DNA of 64,000 nucleotides from Chloranthus sessilifolius. Taxonomy: Eukaryota > Streptophyta > Magnoliopsida > Chloranthales > Chloranthaceae. The notes beneath the pieces are model-generated. The model did no database searches. It had not been told where the DNA came from and worked only from the letters and a program-made list of their open reading frames with translations. The position numbers and the translations under genes are program-made. Shown here piece after piece: positions 12,257 to 23,766 of the stretch. The stretch covers positions 43,516,685 through 43,580,684 of the forward strand of contig CM037598.1 in NCBI GenBank assembly GCA_021018995.1, in the 5' to 3' direction. Positions within the stretch are counted from its first letter, which is position 1. Each line of letters opens with the position of its first letter.

Positions 12257-13675
12257 ATATTGCACATGAAAGATCTTAAAATTTTTGTCCAACAAGTAGG
12301 GGTGAAGATTGGAGATAAGGAATTGTTTTCAGAAATTTTAAGGGACGAGGCAGTGGACAGACTTAATCAACTTGGAAAGGTATGGACATTTTTCGTTATG
12401 CAACATATTTCTCTTCAATACACACACCCACTGATTATGTAACATATTTTTCTCCAATACACACACACACACCGAATCAAGTTAGCTTAATATAGTAAAC
12501 AAAGACTTCATTGTCGCCATGAACCCCAAATAATGTATATTTAATTTTACTGATTGACTATGGAATACGATGGCCTTTTTTTGGATCAATGATAAAATGA
12601 ATGCATTTAAATTTCAGATAAAAATACAAGGTATGGGCATCAGTTTTTTGCATTTTTAGTCAATGTTATTAAGTCGGGTTATGTGAGTTTTGTAAGTCAG
12701 CTATCTCCTGATTAGTGGTATCCTTCTTGATTCACCAAATAAAAGTGAAGCAAAAGAGGTGGGTGATATCAGCTGTTTTGGTGTCATTTATTCTTAATCA
12801 GTAGGTAGTTGACTTTATTTTATTTTTGAAGGGCAATTAAGCAAAACATGATTATTTTTTAAAATAATTATCTCTATTAGCCATTACACATCCCCTTTTG
12901 CTAAATTATTTTGGCCAAACTTTCCTAGCAAAATACTTTTGCCCAGAAATCTCTACCCATCCTGTTTTGCTGCATTTCCTTTTTTTGTCCAAACTCCTCT
13001 ACAATTGATAATACTATATATCCCTCCTTTTCTATTATGTTTTGTCAGACCATTTTCTCTGCAAACTCGGGTCTCTAATTTCTATAAAATTAAAAACTTC
13101 ATCTTCCTACATATTTTTGAGGCTTCTCGTCGATCAAATGCACCTTCCTGTTTATTGTTTGGTTGATTGTGATCTTTACGGTATGGTTCTATGGTATGAT
13201 TTCTATTGAAGATTCATTGTTTAAATTATTTATTTTCCTGTCAGCAGTTATTCTTAATCTTGTTTCTGTCTAACAACTCAAAGTGTTATGCATATATATG
13301 GATTTCATATATTAGGTAACTTAAGGTAATTTGAGAAGCATGGTATAAAGCTTTTCTTATATTTATACCGGTTTTCTTATTTCTCTGCATACAGGAATTA
13401 CTACAAAAGTCAAATGCAACATATGCATTTGGCAACGTGGTGTTCGGAGATATTGGAGTTCACATCTAACAGCAGGTTAGGTTCTTACTAGCTTAATTTG
13501 TCACTTATATTTTTCAGATTTAGGAAAATGAATTGCATGAGTTAATGCACCATGACCTAGACTTTAATGATGCTCTCCTTTTGATTTCAGGCGATCAATT
13601 TCAAGCTCACCTCAAACGGATCACTAGGGGTTGGGGACACTTGGCAGGAGAGGCGAAGCAAATGTAATTTTTTTT
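12257..13675 (+). pseudogene. Further exon relics of the unrecognised gene
   Basis: 12257-12379 encodes a protein-like stretch (DLKIFVQQVGVKIGDKELF, then a helix-like segment ending NQLGK) followed by GTATGG, a good splice donor. A second piece follows an ACAG acceptor at 13395 and reaches AGCAG followed by GTTAGG near 13475. A third follows TTTCAG at about 13590. The reading frame of the last two is ambiguous because two frames are partly open. They may continue the 5417-6335 relic, but this is inferred only from position and strand. The family is not recognised. Confidence 0.35.
12380..13394. other. Intron-like sequence
   Basis: AT-rich, with a short CA-rich microsatellite near 12415-12475. 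No coding signal. The 75-codon frame at 12939-13163 has no domain. Confidence 0.4.
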
Positions 13676-13939
13676 TTCTTTTATTTTGAAAATGGGCCAT
13701 GAGGTTCTTAGATTGTTAACTCTCTTTCTTTTCTTCTTTTTGTTTGAATAAAAGGATTGGACATGTAGAGTTTAAAGTATTTGGCGGATTTGAAAGGTTG
13801 GATCATAGGTTGAGATGCAACCTTTTGTTTGAATAAAATAATTGGGCTTCTATTTTTTTTATTAATGACATTGAATGATTTGCATTTGAGTTGAATGGAT
13901 GTGTTGAAATATGAGATTAATAGCTTTTTTTTTTTATAT

Positions 13940-14309
13940 AATTTTTTTAAAGCATTAAAAAAAATATAAAAAAAAAAAATTTAAAAAAATTATATTAAAA
14001 AAAAGCACTAAAAAAATTGCATTAAAAAAGGCATAAAAAAATTGCATTAAAAAAAAAAAAAGTATTTTTTAAAAAAAAAATTTGCATAAAAAATCACTGT
14101 CAAAAGCAGTGGATTTTTCTATGACTGTTAAGAGCAGTCATTGTTGAAGCTCATAAACCACTGCCTTGTATTGTGGTAAAAAAAAATCACTGCTTTTTTT
14201 ACAACCGTTTAGGGCAGTGATTTAAAAAAAAAAATTATTGTTAAAGACAATGGTATTTTGAAAAAATCACTGTTTAAGGCGATAATTTTTTTGATTTTTT
14301 CACGTAGTG
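13940..14309. repeat. Subterminal repeat block and 3' terminus of CACTA element
   Basis: A/T-homopolymer-rich sequence contains repeated aatcactg and cagtggttt motifs in both orientations (14090-14290) and ends in ...TTTTTTCACGTAGTG. Arrays of short direct and inverted motifs just inside a CACTA tip are the known binding region of CACTA-encoded proteins. Confidence 0.7.
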
Positions 14310-14725
14310 ATTCTATTCACGGAATGGTCAATGATTAGGTCATACATCGATATTTATGACCATATGATTTAGTAAATATAGCTTTCTTTTAAGTTTAATT
14401 GATTTTGTGTTAAAAGTATCAGTACATCTATTAAGATTTGTGGAGAGAGATTGATGTGAACCAAACTTGCAATAGGAGACTGACACTTATTAACTTTCTT
14501 AGTGGATTTGTATATCTGGATGAAATCCCGTGGATGATTCCATGGTTAGGATTTTACTATGTAAAAAATCGTGTACATTGTGATTAAGATTTCTATTTTA
14601 TGTGGTTGCTTGTTTAAAAGTAATAATAGCCTATTCATCTCCCTCTAGGCTAATATGAGTTTTCTAAGCTTTAAACGATCTTTCAATTGTCATAATCATC
14701 AAAAGTGAAGCAATGAAAAAACTAC

Positions 14726-14876
14726 TACTACAAAAATAAGATATTTCAGTGGCAGCCAAAACTGTCCCTATTAACAAAAAAAACTATCATTACTAGTCCT
14801 GTCGCTACTGAAATAATAAGATTTTTTGTTAATAACGGCAGTTTTGGCTGCCGCTAATAGTCTTATTTTTGTAGTG
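14726..14876. mobile_element. 151-bp CACTA-type MITE with TAC target-site duplication
   Basis: The left tip TACTACAAAAATAAGA and right tip TCTTATTTTTGTAGTG are inverted repeats with one mismatch at the outer base. Inner inverted arms (gtggcagccaaaactg and cagttttggctgccgc) extend the fold-back. The flanks are TAC at 14723-14725 and TAC at 14877-14879, the 3-bp duplication expected of CACTA elements. No coding capacity. Confidence 0.85.
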
Positions 14877-15084
14877 TACAAGTTTTTTTTGTTTTTTTTC
14901 ACACCATGGAAAAGGTAATAGCCTATTCACCCCCCTCTAAAGTTGTCTTATATCTCATAAAATGATCAAGATAAGGTAACTCCATGCCTCTTCCTTTTTT
15001 CTCCTTTTTTGGCACTTTGGGCTTTTTTATTTGTTGTTCTAATCATTTGTGATTATAACCAATATATTTTTTTCTTTTTAAGTG

Positions 15085-15172
15085 TATTAAGCATTATTTT
15101 ATAGGTAATTTAGGGTTGAACCAGCGACCATGTTGCAATATTGCCAACCTATTACTGTGATACATGTCCAAG
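15085..15172 (-). mobile_element. tRNA-derived SINE fragment
   Basis: On the minus strand: GGTCGCTGGTTCAACCC (B box) followed by TTACCTATAAAATAATG. It shares these blocks with the copy at 11853-11940. The 5' region is diverged and no target-site duplication was found. Confidence 0.5.
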
Positions 15173-15219
15173 CCCAGTATATTAATCATTTGATAGAATG
15201 ATTATTAAAAGCTGAAGTT

Positions 15220-15436
15220 TTTTTTTTTTTTTTTGATAATCTGGGTATCCGGGCCTCTTAGAGCACCCGCCTAATCTTAGGGGCACATGCGAACCCCAAA
15301 TTCAGCACATGCCGGGTTAGCGCAGGATACAAATTCCTATAGTGGCCTCAAGGGGGAGGGAATTTGAACTCAGGTCTCCTGCTTTTGGAAGTAGGTACCT
15401 GGCCAGCTTGCCTAACCCCTTGAGGTTAAAAAAAAG
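15220..15436 (-). mobile_element. Full-length tRNA-derived SINE with 11-bp TSD
   Basis: On the minus strand it begins AACCTCAAGGGGTTAGGC, with an A-box-like AAGCTGGCCAGG and a B box GAGTTCAAATTCC about 45 bp further. The body follows and it ends in a run of about 17 A (T at 15220-15234). It is flanked by the exact direct repeat AAGCTGAAGTT at 15209-15219 and 15437-15447. A poly(A) end plus target-site duplication shows LINE-mediated insertion. The family differs from the two shorter SINE pieces nearby. Confidence 0.88.
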
Positions 15437-15447
15437 AAGCTGAAGTT

Positions 15448-18128
15448 ATATTCACTATTAAAAATAATTGATGGTGATATTTCAGGTTTTACGGTATTTG
15501 ATTGAATTTGATTGATTTCCTTTGTTTGATGTCGCTATATCAGAGTATTTGGAGAGATCATTATCCAAACCAGTTCTAGATTGGAAAAGAATCTTTATGA
15601 AAATTGGTAGATGCTATGGATGGACCTAGCCCTAAAAGCAACTAGATTTAGTAGGATTATTTTGATAACTTTTTCAAGTATTTGTATATTCAAATAAAAA
15701 CTGGCACCATATTCTTTGATGTGTTCCGATATTCCTATGTAGTAGATATATCAACCTTTCTCTGGCGTTATGGTCCTCACTTTGATGTGAGGATTTAGCG
15801 ATTGGCTTATGGGAAGTTGCTCCACTGGGGATCGGATGATGAATGGCAAGCTATATGCAAACTTGAATAAGAAAATTTTGTTTTGATTTAGAGCAATTTA
15901 CATTTTTGATGGAATTAAATTTGTAGTTAAGAAAATTAATGGGGTGCTTTATATAGAAATAGATTTTATTGTTTGCTCTTTTGTATGTCTATTTCCTATC
16001 ACTTGCATCATAGACGGGGACAGTCATTCTTGCACTTGTTTTGCCATCTAGCACACATCCTTGATCAATCTACTTCCTGAGTTTAAAATTCATGTAAAAT
16101 TCTCTTAGCCCCAAGTATAATCCCATTGATAGATTTGTATCATCCAATTCAAGCACTTTAATATGGACCCTACATTAAATATAACCAATGGTCTATGTTA
16201 TTGAGCCAGCATCGAATAGTTAAAACAAGATTTGTCGAGGATGTGAGGGACATATATAGCAAAACAAGTACAAAAGTAAGTATTCCATCTATTGATGTAA
16301 ATGGCACTATCCTTTATTTTTTTGTCTTGTTTGGAAGAGAGATTAAGTATTTGAATTTTTTTTTTTGTGGATTTTAGGTTTATTTTTTGGCACTATTTGT
16401 TTCAAACACAAGGTTTTGACTAGCAAAATATGTCACTAGTGATCATTTAGTATAAGAGACACATTTTCTTTTGCCAGTCGATCTGTTGTTCCAAATTCAA
16501 AGTTGGCTTTACTTCCCTTGGACTGTGAACCCGTTCTCTAATACGACCAAAGGTATGATTTGGGAGTTTCCTAGGTTTTTTCCTAATGAAGTACATATGT
16601 ATTGGAACTTGGCATTTGGATTCTTAATTATTTTCATTTTTTGAAATTAGATAGGTTTATATTATTATTGAAAGTTATTTATGTTTTTCTTCATGGAATT
16701 TCTGGAGTTCAAATGGAACCATAAGCCATTATTGCCCAATGGCTTATAGTATGATGTATTCAATCTCTATCATTGGATCTACTCAATCTCTTTGTCATTA
16801 GATTCTTCCTATCAATAAGCATTTTAATGGTTTGATCTTTCTCAATTGCTAATATATACATTTTCTCAGGAGTTAATATATGCTTTGTCCATAATTGAGT
16901 CTTTCTTTGTCTAACACACGTGATTCTGTGTGTGTGTGTGTGTTATACTTGAAATCAAATGATATTGTCTTTTTTATGGTGGATAGTGGATGATTGAATG
17001 ATTCAAGAAACTTATTGTCCAAATGATTTAAACAACCTATTTAAACTTAGGATAGAATGACCTGTATAACAGTCTTTGGTATGTATATTGAAGTAACCCT
17101 TGAACTAGATATTGTTGCATGCCATAGGGTTTGGACATGCTCATACCCAAGGCCAAAATTAAAATAATGATCCGGTGTGTGTACACATCTATCATTCTGT
17201 ACTTTGTATTTAAAGTGGAAAGAGAGCCTACTTTTTCTCCTGTCAATTTTCATGTTGGAATTAATATAACCTTATAAATGCAAAACTATCTTCTTGTTCT
17301 TGGTTTATGTAACTTTTATGTCACATGGAGAGATGGATATCTTTAAATTTGGGAGAGAAACCCCTATGTGAATTCTAATTCTCTTTCAAAAAAGAATAAA
17401 GGTGATCTTTTGGTGTAGGAGTCAAACGATCTTTTTAATTCTAAAGGCACGAATGCTCATCTTTTCAATAGATGACCATTATGCATGTTCTTTTTCAAAT
17501 ATGTGAATTTTAAATGTCTTTAAAATAGTATAGGTCAATTTCTCTTTTACAAAAGATTAGAGGGGACAAAATGTGTCTTTTTTATAGAGATGGTATTAGT
17601 TGCTAGCCCTATACATCAAGCACGATGTATCCATCAATCTCCATCTACCAAAATGATAAACGTTAGCAGAATATAGATATTTATTGACATGAAATACATT
17701 AATGGCTAAATTCCTACTTGGATATATTTTATTTTCATTAACATTTGTGTATTTTCAAAAGATTTGACCATTATAGTCGAGGGAGATTAATTTATGCATC
17801 ACCCTTAATGCACAGTCCAAGTATATAATCTACAACTTTCAAACGTGAGCCTAAAATTTTCTACCCTCATCTTTTATAGCTAGTATACTGTAACAATTAC
17901 GTCCTTAATGTTGACAAAAACCGGCCACTGATTGAATTGTGTCACTTGATGTAGGACCCGATTAAAGTTCCGGTGGATCAAATATTGCTCTATCATATAA
18001 AATATTTATCATGTAAAGACTGCACAACTTGCCAATTTATTGCTAGGGGAAAGGACACCAACATTTAGAAATCAAACTTGCATATCAATTTATTCTTAAA
18101 TTCAAAGAAAAACCAATGAACGAATAGT
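15448..18128. other. Non-coding stretch between SINE and LTR element A
   Basis: AT-rich. Includes a (TG)n microsatellite at about 16928-16943. A short frame at 16198-16280 (RIVKTRFVEDVRDIYSKTSTK-like) could be an exon but has no convincing acceptor. No other structure seen. Confidence 0.45.
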
Positions 18129-18981
18129 ACGAATGTAATAACTCGAAAAATCAGACCCGAACTCGACTGACCTCGAGTGTGTGGTCGACACGAAAACCGA
18201 TGTCAATATAGATTTTTTATAATAATGAATATTTAAATATTATTAGGATAACTTTGTGCGGATGGATTAAGGTTTAAATGAGTGTTTTGGCCTTTGGTGT
18301 GGAAGCCGTGCACTGACGCACCGTGTGCCGCTCAACACTGAAGCCAAGCCTAAGTTAAAGGGATAGAACTTAGATTGGAAATATCTTAGATATTTTGGGT
18401 TTTTTGGTTGCTTGAAGGCTAAGTTTAGCCATGCAAATTTGAAAGCTAGAGAGAGAGAGAGAGAGAGAGCTCCCGTCAACCTTCAAACCCCTTCTCGTGA
18501 GATTTCGATCGCGAGATCGCCATCGCACAGAGAACTCCGCACTCGTCGCAAGGCTCCTGATGTCGGTATCGATGGTGTTCTGCCGTTTATAAATTTGGAC
18601 CGTTCAAGCCCATTTTTTTTAGAAACCTCGTTTTTCAAGAAGTGTTCCACCTCGCGATTACTAACCAAGCGTTGAATAGGTTAAGATCGACGCGTAAGGA
18701 TGAGCAACGTCATCTTGACTTCATAGTGATCAATCTCTGTGGATTCGTCGTAGAGATCCGAAAGTTTCGTTTCGAAACCCTTTTGGACAACGATCCTTAA
18801 AGGCGTAAAATTGATCGAAGAAAGGTTAATTTTTATTTGATTTTAATGATTTAGATTATAGAATAAATCATTGTTTTAGTTTAGTGTGGATGTGTGTGTG
18901 ATTCGATGAAGATCGTAGAAGATTTGGATGAAAATAGATCAAAAATGACAAAACCGTATGGCTGTGCATTTCTGAAGGTTT

Positions 18982-19235
18982 TTGATCGATCAATGGGGTG
19001 ATTGATCAATCAATCTAGGTGATTGATCGATCAAATTTGGTATTGATCGATCAATTTGAGTGATTGATCGATCAAATTATATATACAATTGGAAAAACAT
19101 CAAGTTTGGTTGCTGGACGTTCATTCCAGACAGCATTGATAGATCAATGGTGAAATTGATCGATCAATGTGATGGTTGATCGATCAATGGTGAAATTGAT
19201 CGATCAATGTGGAATTGATCGATCAATTTGACTGT
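18982..19235 (+). repeat. TTGATCGATCAA palindrome array in 5' LTR of A
   Basis: Eight exact copies of the 12-bp perfect palindrome plus two one-base variants lie in about 255 bp. Spacing is irregular (about 8-20 bp), with one 60-bp gap. The spacers differ from one another, so the motif rather than a longer unit is conserved. Confidence 0.93.
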
Positions 19236-20316
19236 GCCGACACTGCTTCAGTGTTTTGGCCATAACTTTTTGCTCTGAACTCTGATTGATGCGATTCTTA
19301 TGAAATTGGAAAGAGGACAACTAAATCTATAACTTTTATGAATTAACTAACTAATGAATAAATTATTTTGATGATCAAAATTGAGCTAAAAGTTTGGCCA
19401 AGTTCTAAGTTAGCACGTTTTGACTGAAGTATCGATATAACTTCGGTATTGTGGCCAAAACTCCTGGTTCGAACTTCGATTGATGCGATTCTTGATGCGT
19501 TGGAAAGAGTACGACGAGATCTAACTCTTTTATTAATTAGCCAAATCTTTAATCAAATGTTTTGAGGGTCAAAATGAAGTGGGAAGTTGGGTCAAGTTTC
19601 GAGTCAACACGAAATTACCGATTTCTGTCTCGATTTTGAGAAAACACTTAAATACGTCAATATTATTAATAATTATGATCAATTTTTATACATCATCATG
19701 TGTGTGATGTAGACTAAGAGTGGAGGCCGTAGATAAGAACTTTTGGACTGCTTTAGAACGGCGTTGAATTTGCTTAGAAAGAGGTCTGACCTAAGGTAGG
19801 AGAAAACCAACCTAAACTGCTTTTGAGTATGATTTCATGTTTATTTCATATCTGCGCCCTGATTTCTGTTTTTAACAAGCATGTAAGCATATCATAAATT
19901 CCTGCTATCTCTGATTTCTGTTTTCTGAAACCTGCTCCTGATTTCTGCTATCTGATCTGTGAGGTCTATGCGTGTATATGATTTGATGATTTAACCATAT
20001 GATCCCCGCCGATCCGGCGGTATATCCGAGCCTGGCACACTTGTGCATCTGCTTGTAATCCCTCGACACAATTGCACTCCATAGATGAGACATTGTTGCA
20101 ATATAAAATTGTTCATGTGAACGACGATTGGTTGGGGTTTCCTATCGGTAAATTCCTGTTTACTCTGTATTATATATTCACGGGAGTTTCTTAAGTTAGA
20201 AAATAAATACAATTTAAGTCACTGATTATATATCTGCATCACAGCTGGTTCTTGTTTACAAATTCAGTATTTACTTTGATTTTGCCTGTTTATACATTCT
20301 TATTTAATTTTCTATT

Positions 20317-20523
20317 TTGAAATATCATGTCTTGCATATTCATTACACTTTAGTTGGTATTCTTCTATTGTGCTATGATGTAGTTCACCCTGTTTCCATT
20401 AACATTTTAGGTTTTGAGACTAGAGTTCCTGGCACTGAGAGTGACCCTGACTACCAGCCTGATCTAGAGGCTGAGGCCGAGGACGAGAAGACTGACGTCC
20501 AGGCGGACGACTTTTATCCTTAG
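20317..20523 (+). other. Acidic open frame near LTR 3' end
   Basis: A frame ends with a D/E-rich tail (DPDYQPDLEAEAEDE, then QADDFYP and stop). It follows GATGTAGTTCACCCT and a possible splice acceptor (ACATTTTAG followed by GT). The counterpart in the right LTR is 28608-28814. An acidic tail in the same relative place is found in the LTR of element B. It could be a spliced terminal exon or chance conservation of non-coding signals. Confidence 0.4.
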
Positions 20524-20945
20524 TCTGGGTATACGAGTCTGCTATTTTTGAGATTTTGTGTAAACCTTTAGATTATTGTGTGCCTGGTGGCCACTTCTGT
20601 ATTTACTTTCTGTAGATATTTTCTTCCTCTTATAGTATTACTATATATTCTATTGGAACCATTATTAGGAACCATTGTTTTGGGTGATGGATGTCTATCA
20701 CCATTGGTTCTTCTTGGTTCCTTTTTGGGAATGTATATATTTATATATATATATATATATTTAGATACATGTTTGTTTTATTGCTTCTTTCTACTTTAAA
20801 TGCCTTGTGATGACTCGATCTACCATTCTTTGGGCGATTAATCCGCTTAGTTTTAGATTATCTGACGGACATACGTGATTTGTCCTGGGATCATCCAGTA
20901 TGATCCTCGATGGCACGCATTTCTAGCAAAATCCGGTACATTACA

Positions 20946-20960
20946 GTTGGTATCACAGCC
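20946..20960 (+). promoter_or_regulatory. Primer binding site of element A
   Basis: GTTGGTATCACAGCC directly abuts the LTR end. It is complementary to the 3' end of initiator tRNA-Met, with one change from the usual TGGTATCAGAGCC. Confidence 0.9.
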
Positions 20961-21294
20961 TAGGCTTTAGTTCGTGTTAGGACTTCAGACTAGGCTATGG
21001 ATGTAGGTATGGTTGGAAGTGAGTTTTCTATGACCCAATTAGGACTTTAGCAAAGTTAGTGGAGTTTTGGTTTTAGCTTTTATAGGGAACTCGCAGCTAT
21101 GGCTAGAGATTTAGAACTTGGGATTCGATTTAAGACTTAAATTGTGGATCTCATAATCACTTTTAAGGGAAATATTGGATGATTTGATAAATGTACGGCT
21201 ATTAGATAAAATATATTTGAAGATGTTGGAACTTTGGGTCATTGTGACTATGAAAATTATTGATGGAAATTTTGTGTCATGTTAACAGATTGAA

Positions 21295-21900
21295 ATGGCA
21301 CCGCGAAAGAAGGCTAAGATTGTACACACTGGAGGAGGTGAGCCGAATAGGCAGTTGCTTGAAGCGATGCTTAGCACTATGACTCAGCAGGCTGCGTTAC
21401 TTACGGCAATATTGAGAAGGACGATTCACACCTCTCCATCAACATTAAATGAATCATGTTCTAGGTGTGACGGGCGACACCTAGCGAGAGACTGTAGAAG
21501 ATCTACTGGGGCTTGTTTTAGGTGTGGATGAATGGGACACTTGATACGACATTGTCCTGCTTTGAAAAAGGAACCGATGGCCTCGACAACCACTCAAGGT
21601 AGTTCTTGCTCTTTACATCCGGCGACGACTATAGTTACTCCGGTACGGCAGGCCTTACCTGTCTCCTCATCTACACCATTTGTAATATGTGCGTGGTGTG
21701 GGAAATCTCATAGAACGGAGGCTTGTAGGCTTCTCTCGGGTGCTTGTTTTAGATGTGGTGAGCAAGGACACCGAGTCAAGAACTGCCCAGATAAGCGACA
21801 GAAGCAGGAGACCTCGATGTCTACTTCCAAGCCGATTCTTCCTGCGACTCAAGATGCCCAAGGTATAAGTTCAATATCAATTGTCAAGATTTTGTTTTAA
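21295..21900 (+). pseudogene. Capsid-less gag relic with four zinc knuckles
   Basis: The frame begins MAPRKKAKIVHTGGGEPNRQ about 350 bp after the PBS, a chromovirus-gag-like start, but goes almost straight into cysteine motifs. They are CSRCDGRHLARDC (CX2CX3HX4C), CFRCG-stop-MGHLIRHC (CX2CX4HX4C interrupted by one TGA at 21529-21531), CAWCGKSHRTEAC and CFRCGEQGHRVKNC. The retrotransposon gag capsid domain (present in element B as ENWLMEMEKVF) is absent. The knuckles form two similar pairs, suggesting an internal duplication. If translated before the TGA arose, it would be a small RNA/DNA-binding protein. Codon integrity apart from one stop over about 200 codons is notable in an otherwise non-coding interior. 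Confidence 0.75.
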
Positions 21901-22694
21901 TGTTCAGATGATTTAAGAATTTTGTTGGTTTTGACACGTGCGGAATATCATAACATTATCGCTTGTGTATCAACTTAAATCACTTGCATGACATAAACGA
22001 ATTCTAAATTCAGAAGATTAACTACGTAAGTGATAGTTATATTGGCAGACTTAATAAATCTTGACAGTTATAATAAATTTTTTTTAAGGACAATTGTTTA
22101 GCGAATTTGAATTTTTCTTAATACTTATGAGAAATGAAGCTGAATTAGCAGACTTAATCCTAGTATTCTTTTTCCTAACTAATGAGTCATGATTATGGTG
22201 TATTTAAATACATTCCTTCTAAACGTGAGTTTGGTTGTTAATCGCTATAGTTTACTCTGGAAGTTTTCCGAGAATTGGAAAAGTCTAAGATAATCATGTC
22301 GGTAATTGATAGAGGATAGGAAAAATTTAATTACAGATATCATGAGAGAGCATAATTGGATGTCACTATGGTGGATTCCTCTGTTTTCACCTAAGCCATG
22401 ATGAATGACTATAGATTTTCAAGGAATATATGGAGATTTAGTTAGTATAGGGAGTTTGTTGAGAGTTGTGCGCATGAAGAGTCGATTAATCATGCATAAG
22501 TATTTATGTATGACATTAAGAGCAATCATTTACAATCATCTCCTTGATTTGAAAGGCTAGATGTGTCACACTCTTTTGCCCTTCTTGTATGATCGGAATT
22601 CTATTCGCGTATCATAAGATTGGTTAAGGGCATAAAGTTTAAAGATTTTACGATCGTTGTGGTAGATTTTAGAGGTTCTCATATTGGTAATATC

Positions 22695-22870
22695 TTTATC
22701 TCATTTTGCTGATGGCTTTATATCATGTTGGCGATGGCCTTATCTTATTTTGCTGATGGCTTTACCTCATTTTGGTAATGGCTTTATCTCATTTTGGTGA
22801 TGGCTGTACCTCATGTTGGTGATGGCTTTATCTCATCTTGGTGATGGCTTTATATCATTTTGGTGATATC
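22695..22870 (+). repeat. 22-bp minisatellite, 8 units
   Basis: Eight consecutive 22-bp units of consensus tttatctcattttggtgatg plus gc, with 1-4 changes each, total exactly 176 bp. Confidence 0.93.
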
Positions 22871-23710
22871 TCTTACCACCGTTGCGTATCAGAAAGTGGG
22901 TGAGTGTGAACATTTGTTCGTAGACGGATGAGACCTATTCCGAGTCATGAGTTGATTTATTCTGATAACGATAGCATCAATGTGGTGAATCAGATTTTTT
23001 GGATGAATGGTATGTTTCAAAATTGGTCCACTGTGCTCCATGAGTATTTTTACAATCGCAAGGGGTCACTGTGATTAATACAATGGAAATGATATATGAT
23101 CCCTAATGATTAACATCATTGAAGTGAAGATCTGTTGAATGGACAACACATTATATGTCCTTCAAGGTTTGATTGATCTTATTTATAGATACATTCTGGT
23201 TAAATAGTCTTAATCTCACGATCAATATACAATTCTTTGTGGAATGAACACCAATCAAGTAAATAAGGGGAGAGCATCCTTAATGAAAAGCCCAACAGCT
23301 AGTTTTTGCCTATGTATGAATTTTGAGGACATTATGATAATTTTCTTTTGACTAATAGTTAACGTGATGGTGACATACTACTGTATATAATTGCTTATGG
23401 AGGTGTGATATGAGATACCCGGTGCATGAGAAGACTGTCACACTTTTTCAATAGATTTGGGATGAGCTTAGCGACCTGTACATTAACCCGACAATTTTAC
23501 CTATAGGGGTCGTGTGGATACACTGATTATGGGGGAAACTATTTCGACTCTGGATACGTGTGAGTCCATTGTGGATGTGTGGACTCAGAGAGAGGGGTTG
23601 TGCATATATGACTAGCGACTGTATGGTTGTGACTATTTCATACATAATACCTCTGCGTGTGTACATTGACGCTACGAACAATTGAGTTTTACTTGAAATA
23701 TCTTTAGGGT

Positions 23711-23766
23711 ATTTTCGAGGAGGAAAATTCTTCCCAGATGGGGAGCTTATGATAACCCTAATTTGG
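23711..23766 (+). repeat. Relic PPT/LTR-start junction 1
   Basis: ATTTTCGAGGAGGAAAATTC is followed by a purine tract (GATGGGGAG) and TATGATAACCCTAA. This parallels the true 3' junction at 26273-26320 (ATTTTCGAGGACGAAAATTC, purines, TGTAATAACCCGAA). Confidence 0.7.

Larger units (their letters stand above)
638..14309. mobile_element. Putative large CACTA (En/Spm-like) element with captured gene pieces
   Basis: The right end is clear: the segment ends ...TTTTTTCACGTAGTG at 14309, the inverse of CACTACGTGAAAAAA. The best matching left end is CACTATGTCAAAATGAG at 638. Inside each end are subterminal repeats built on the same theme (cattgcttaaaag, accgcttaaaatagtgg on the left; cactgccttgtattg, cagtgatttaaa, actgtttaaggcg on the right), as is usual in CACTA elements. 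The 3-bp flanks do not match (ACA left, ATT right), so the left boundary is uncertain and the two ends could belong to different elements. No TPase or TNP ORF is visible. The interior holds exon relics and a nested LINE. Confidence 0.45.
18134..20945 (+). repeat. 5' LTR of element A
   Basis: Begins TGTAATAACTCGAAAAATCAG and ends GGTACATTACA. It contains an (AG)n tract at about 18450, the palindrome array at 18982-19235, a GATCCCCGCCGATCCGGCGG block near 20001 shared with the other LTR families, and the acidic open frame near its end. It is paired with 26309-29230. Confidence 0.93.

Noticed and set aside
18982-19235. Palindromic array as a CRISPR array
   Set aside because: Repeats are 12-bp palindromes with very short irregular spacers inside a plant LTR. 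No cas genes, eukaryotic context.
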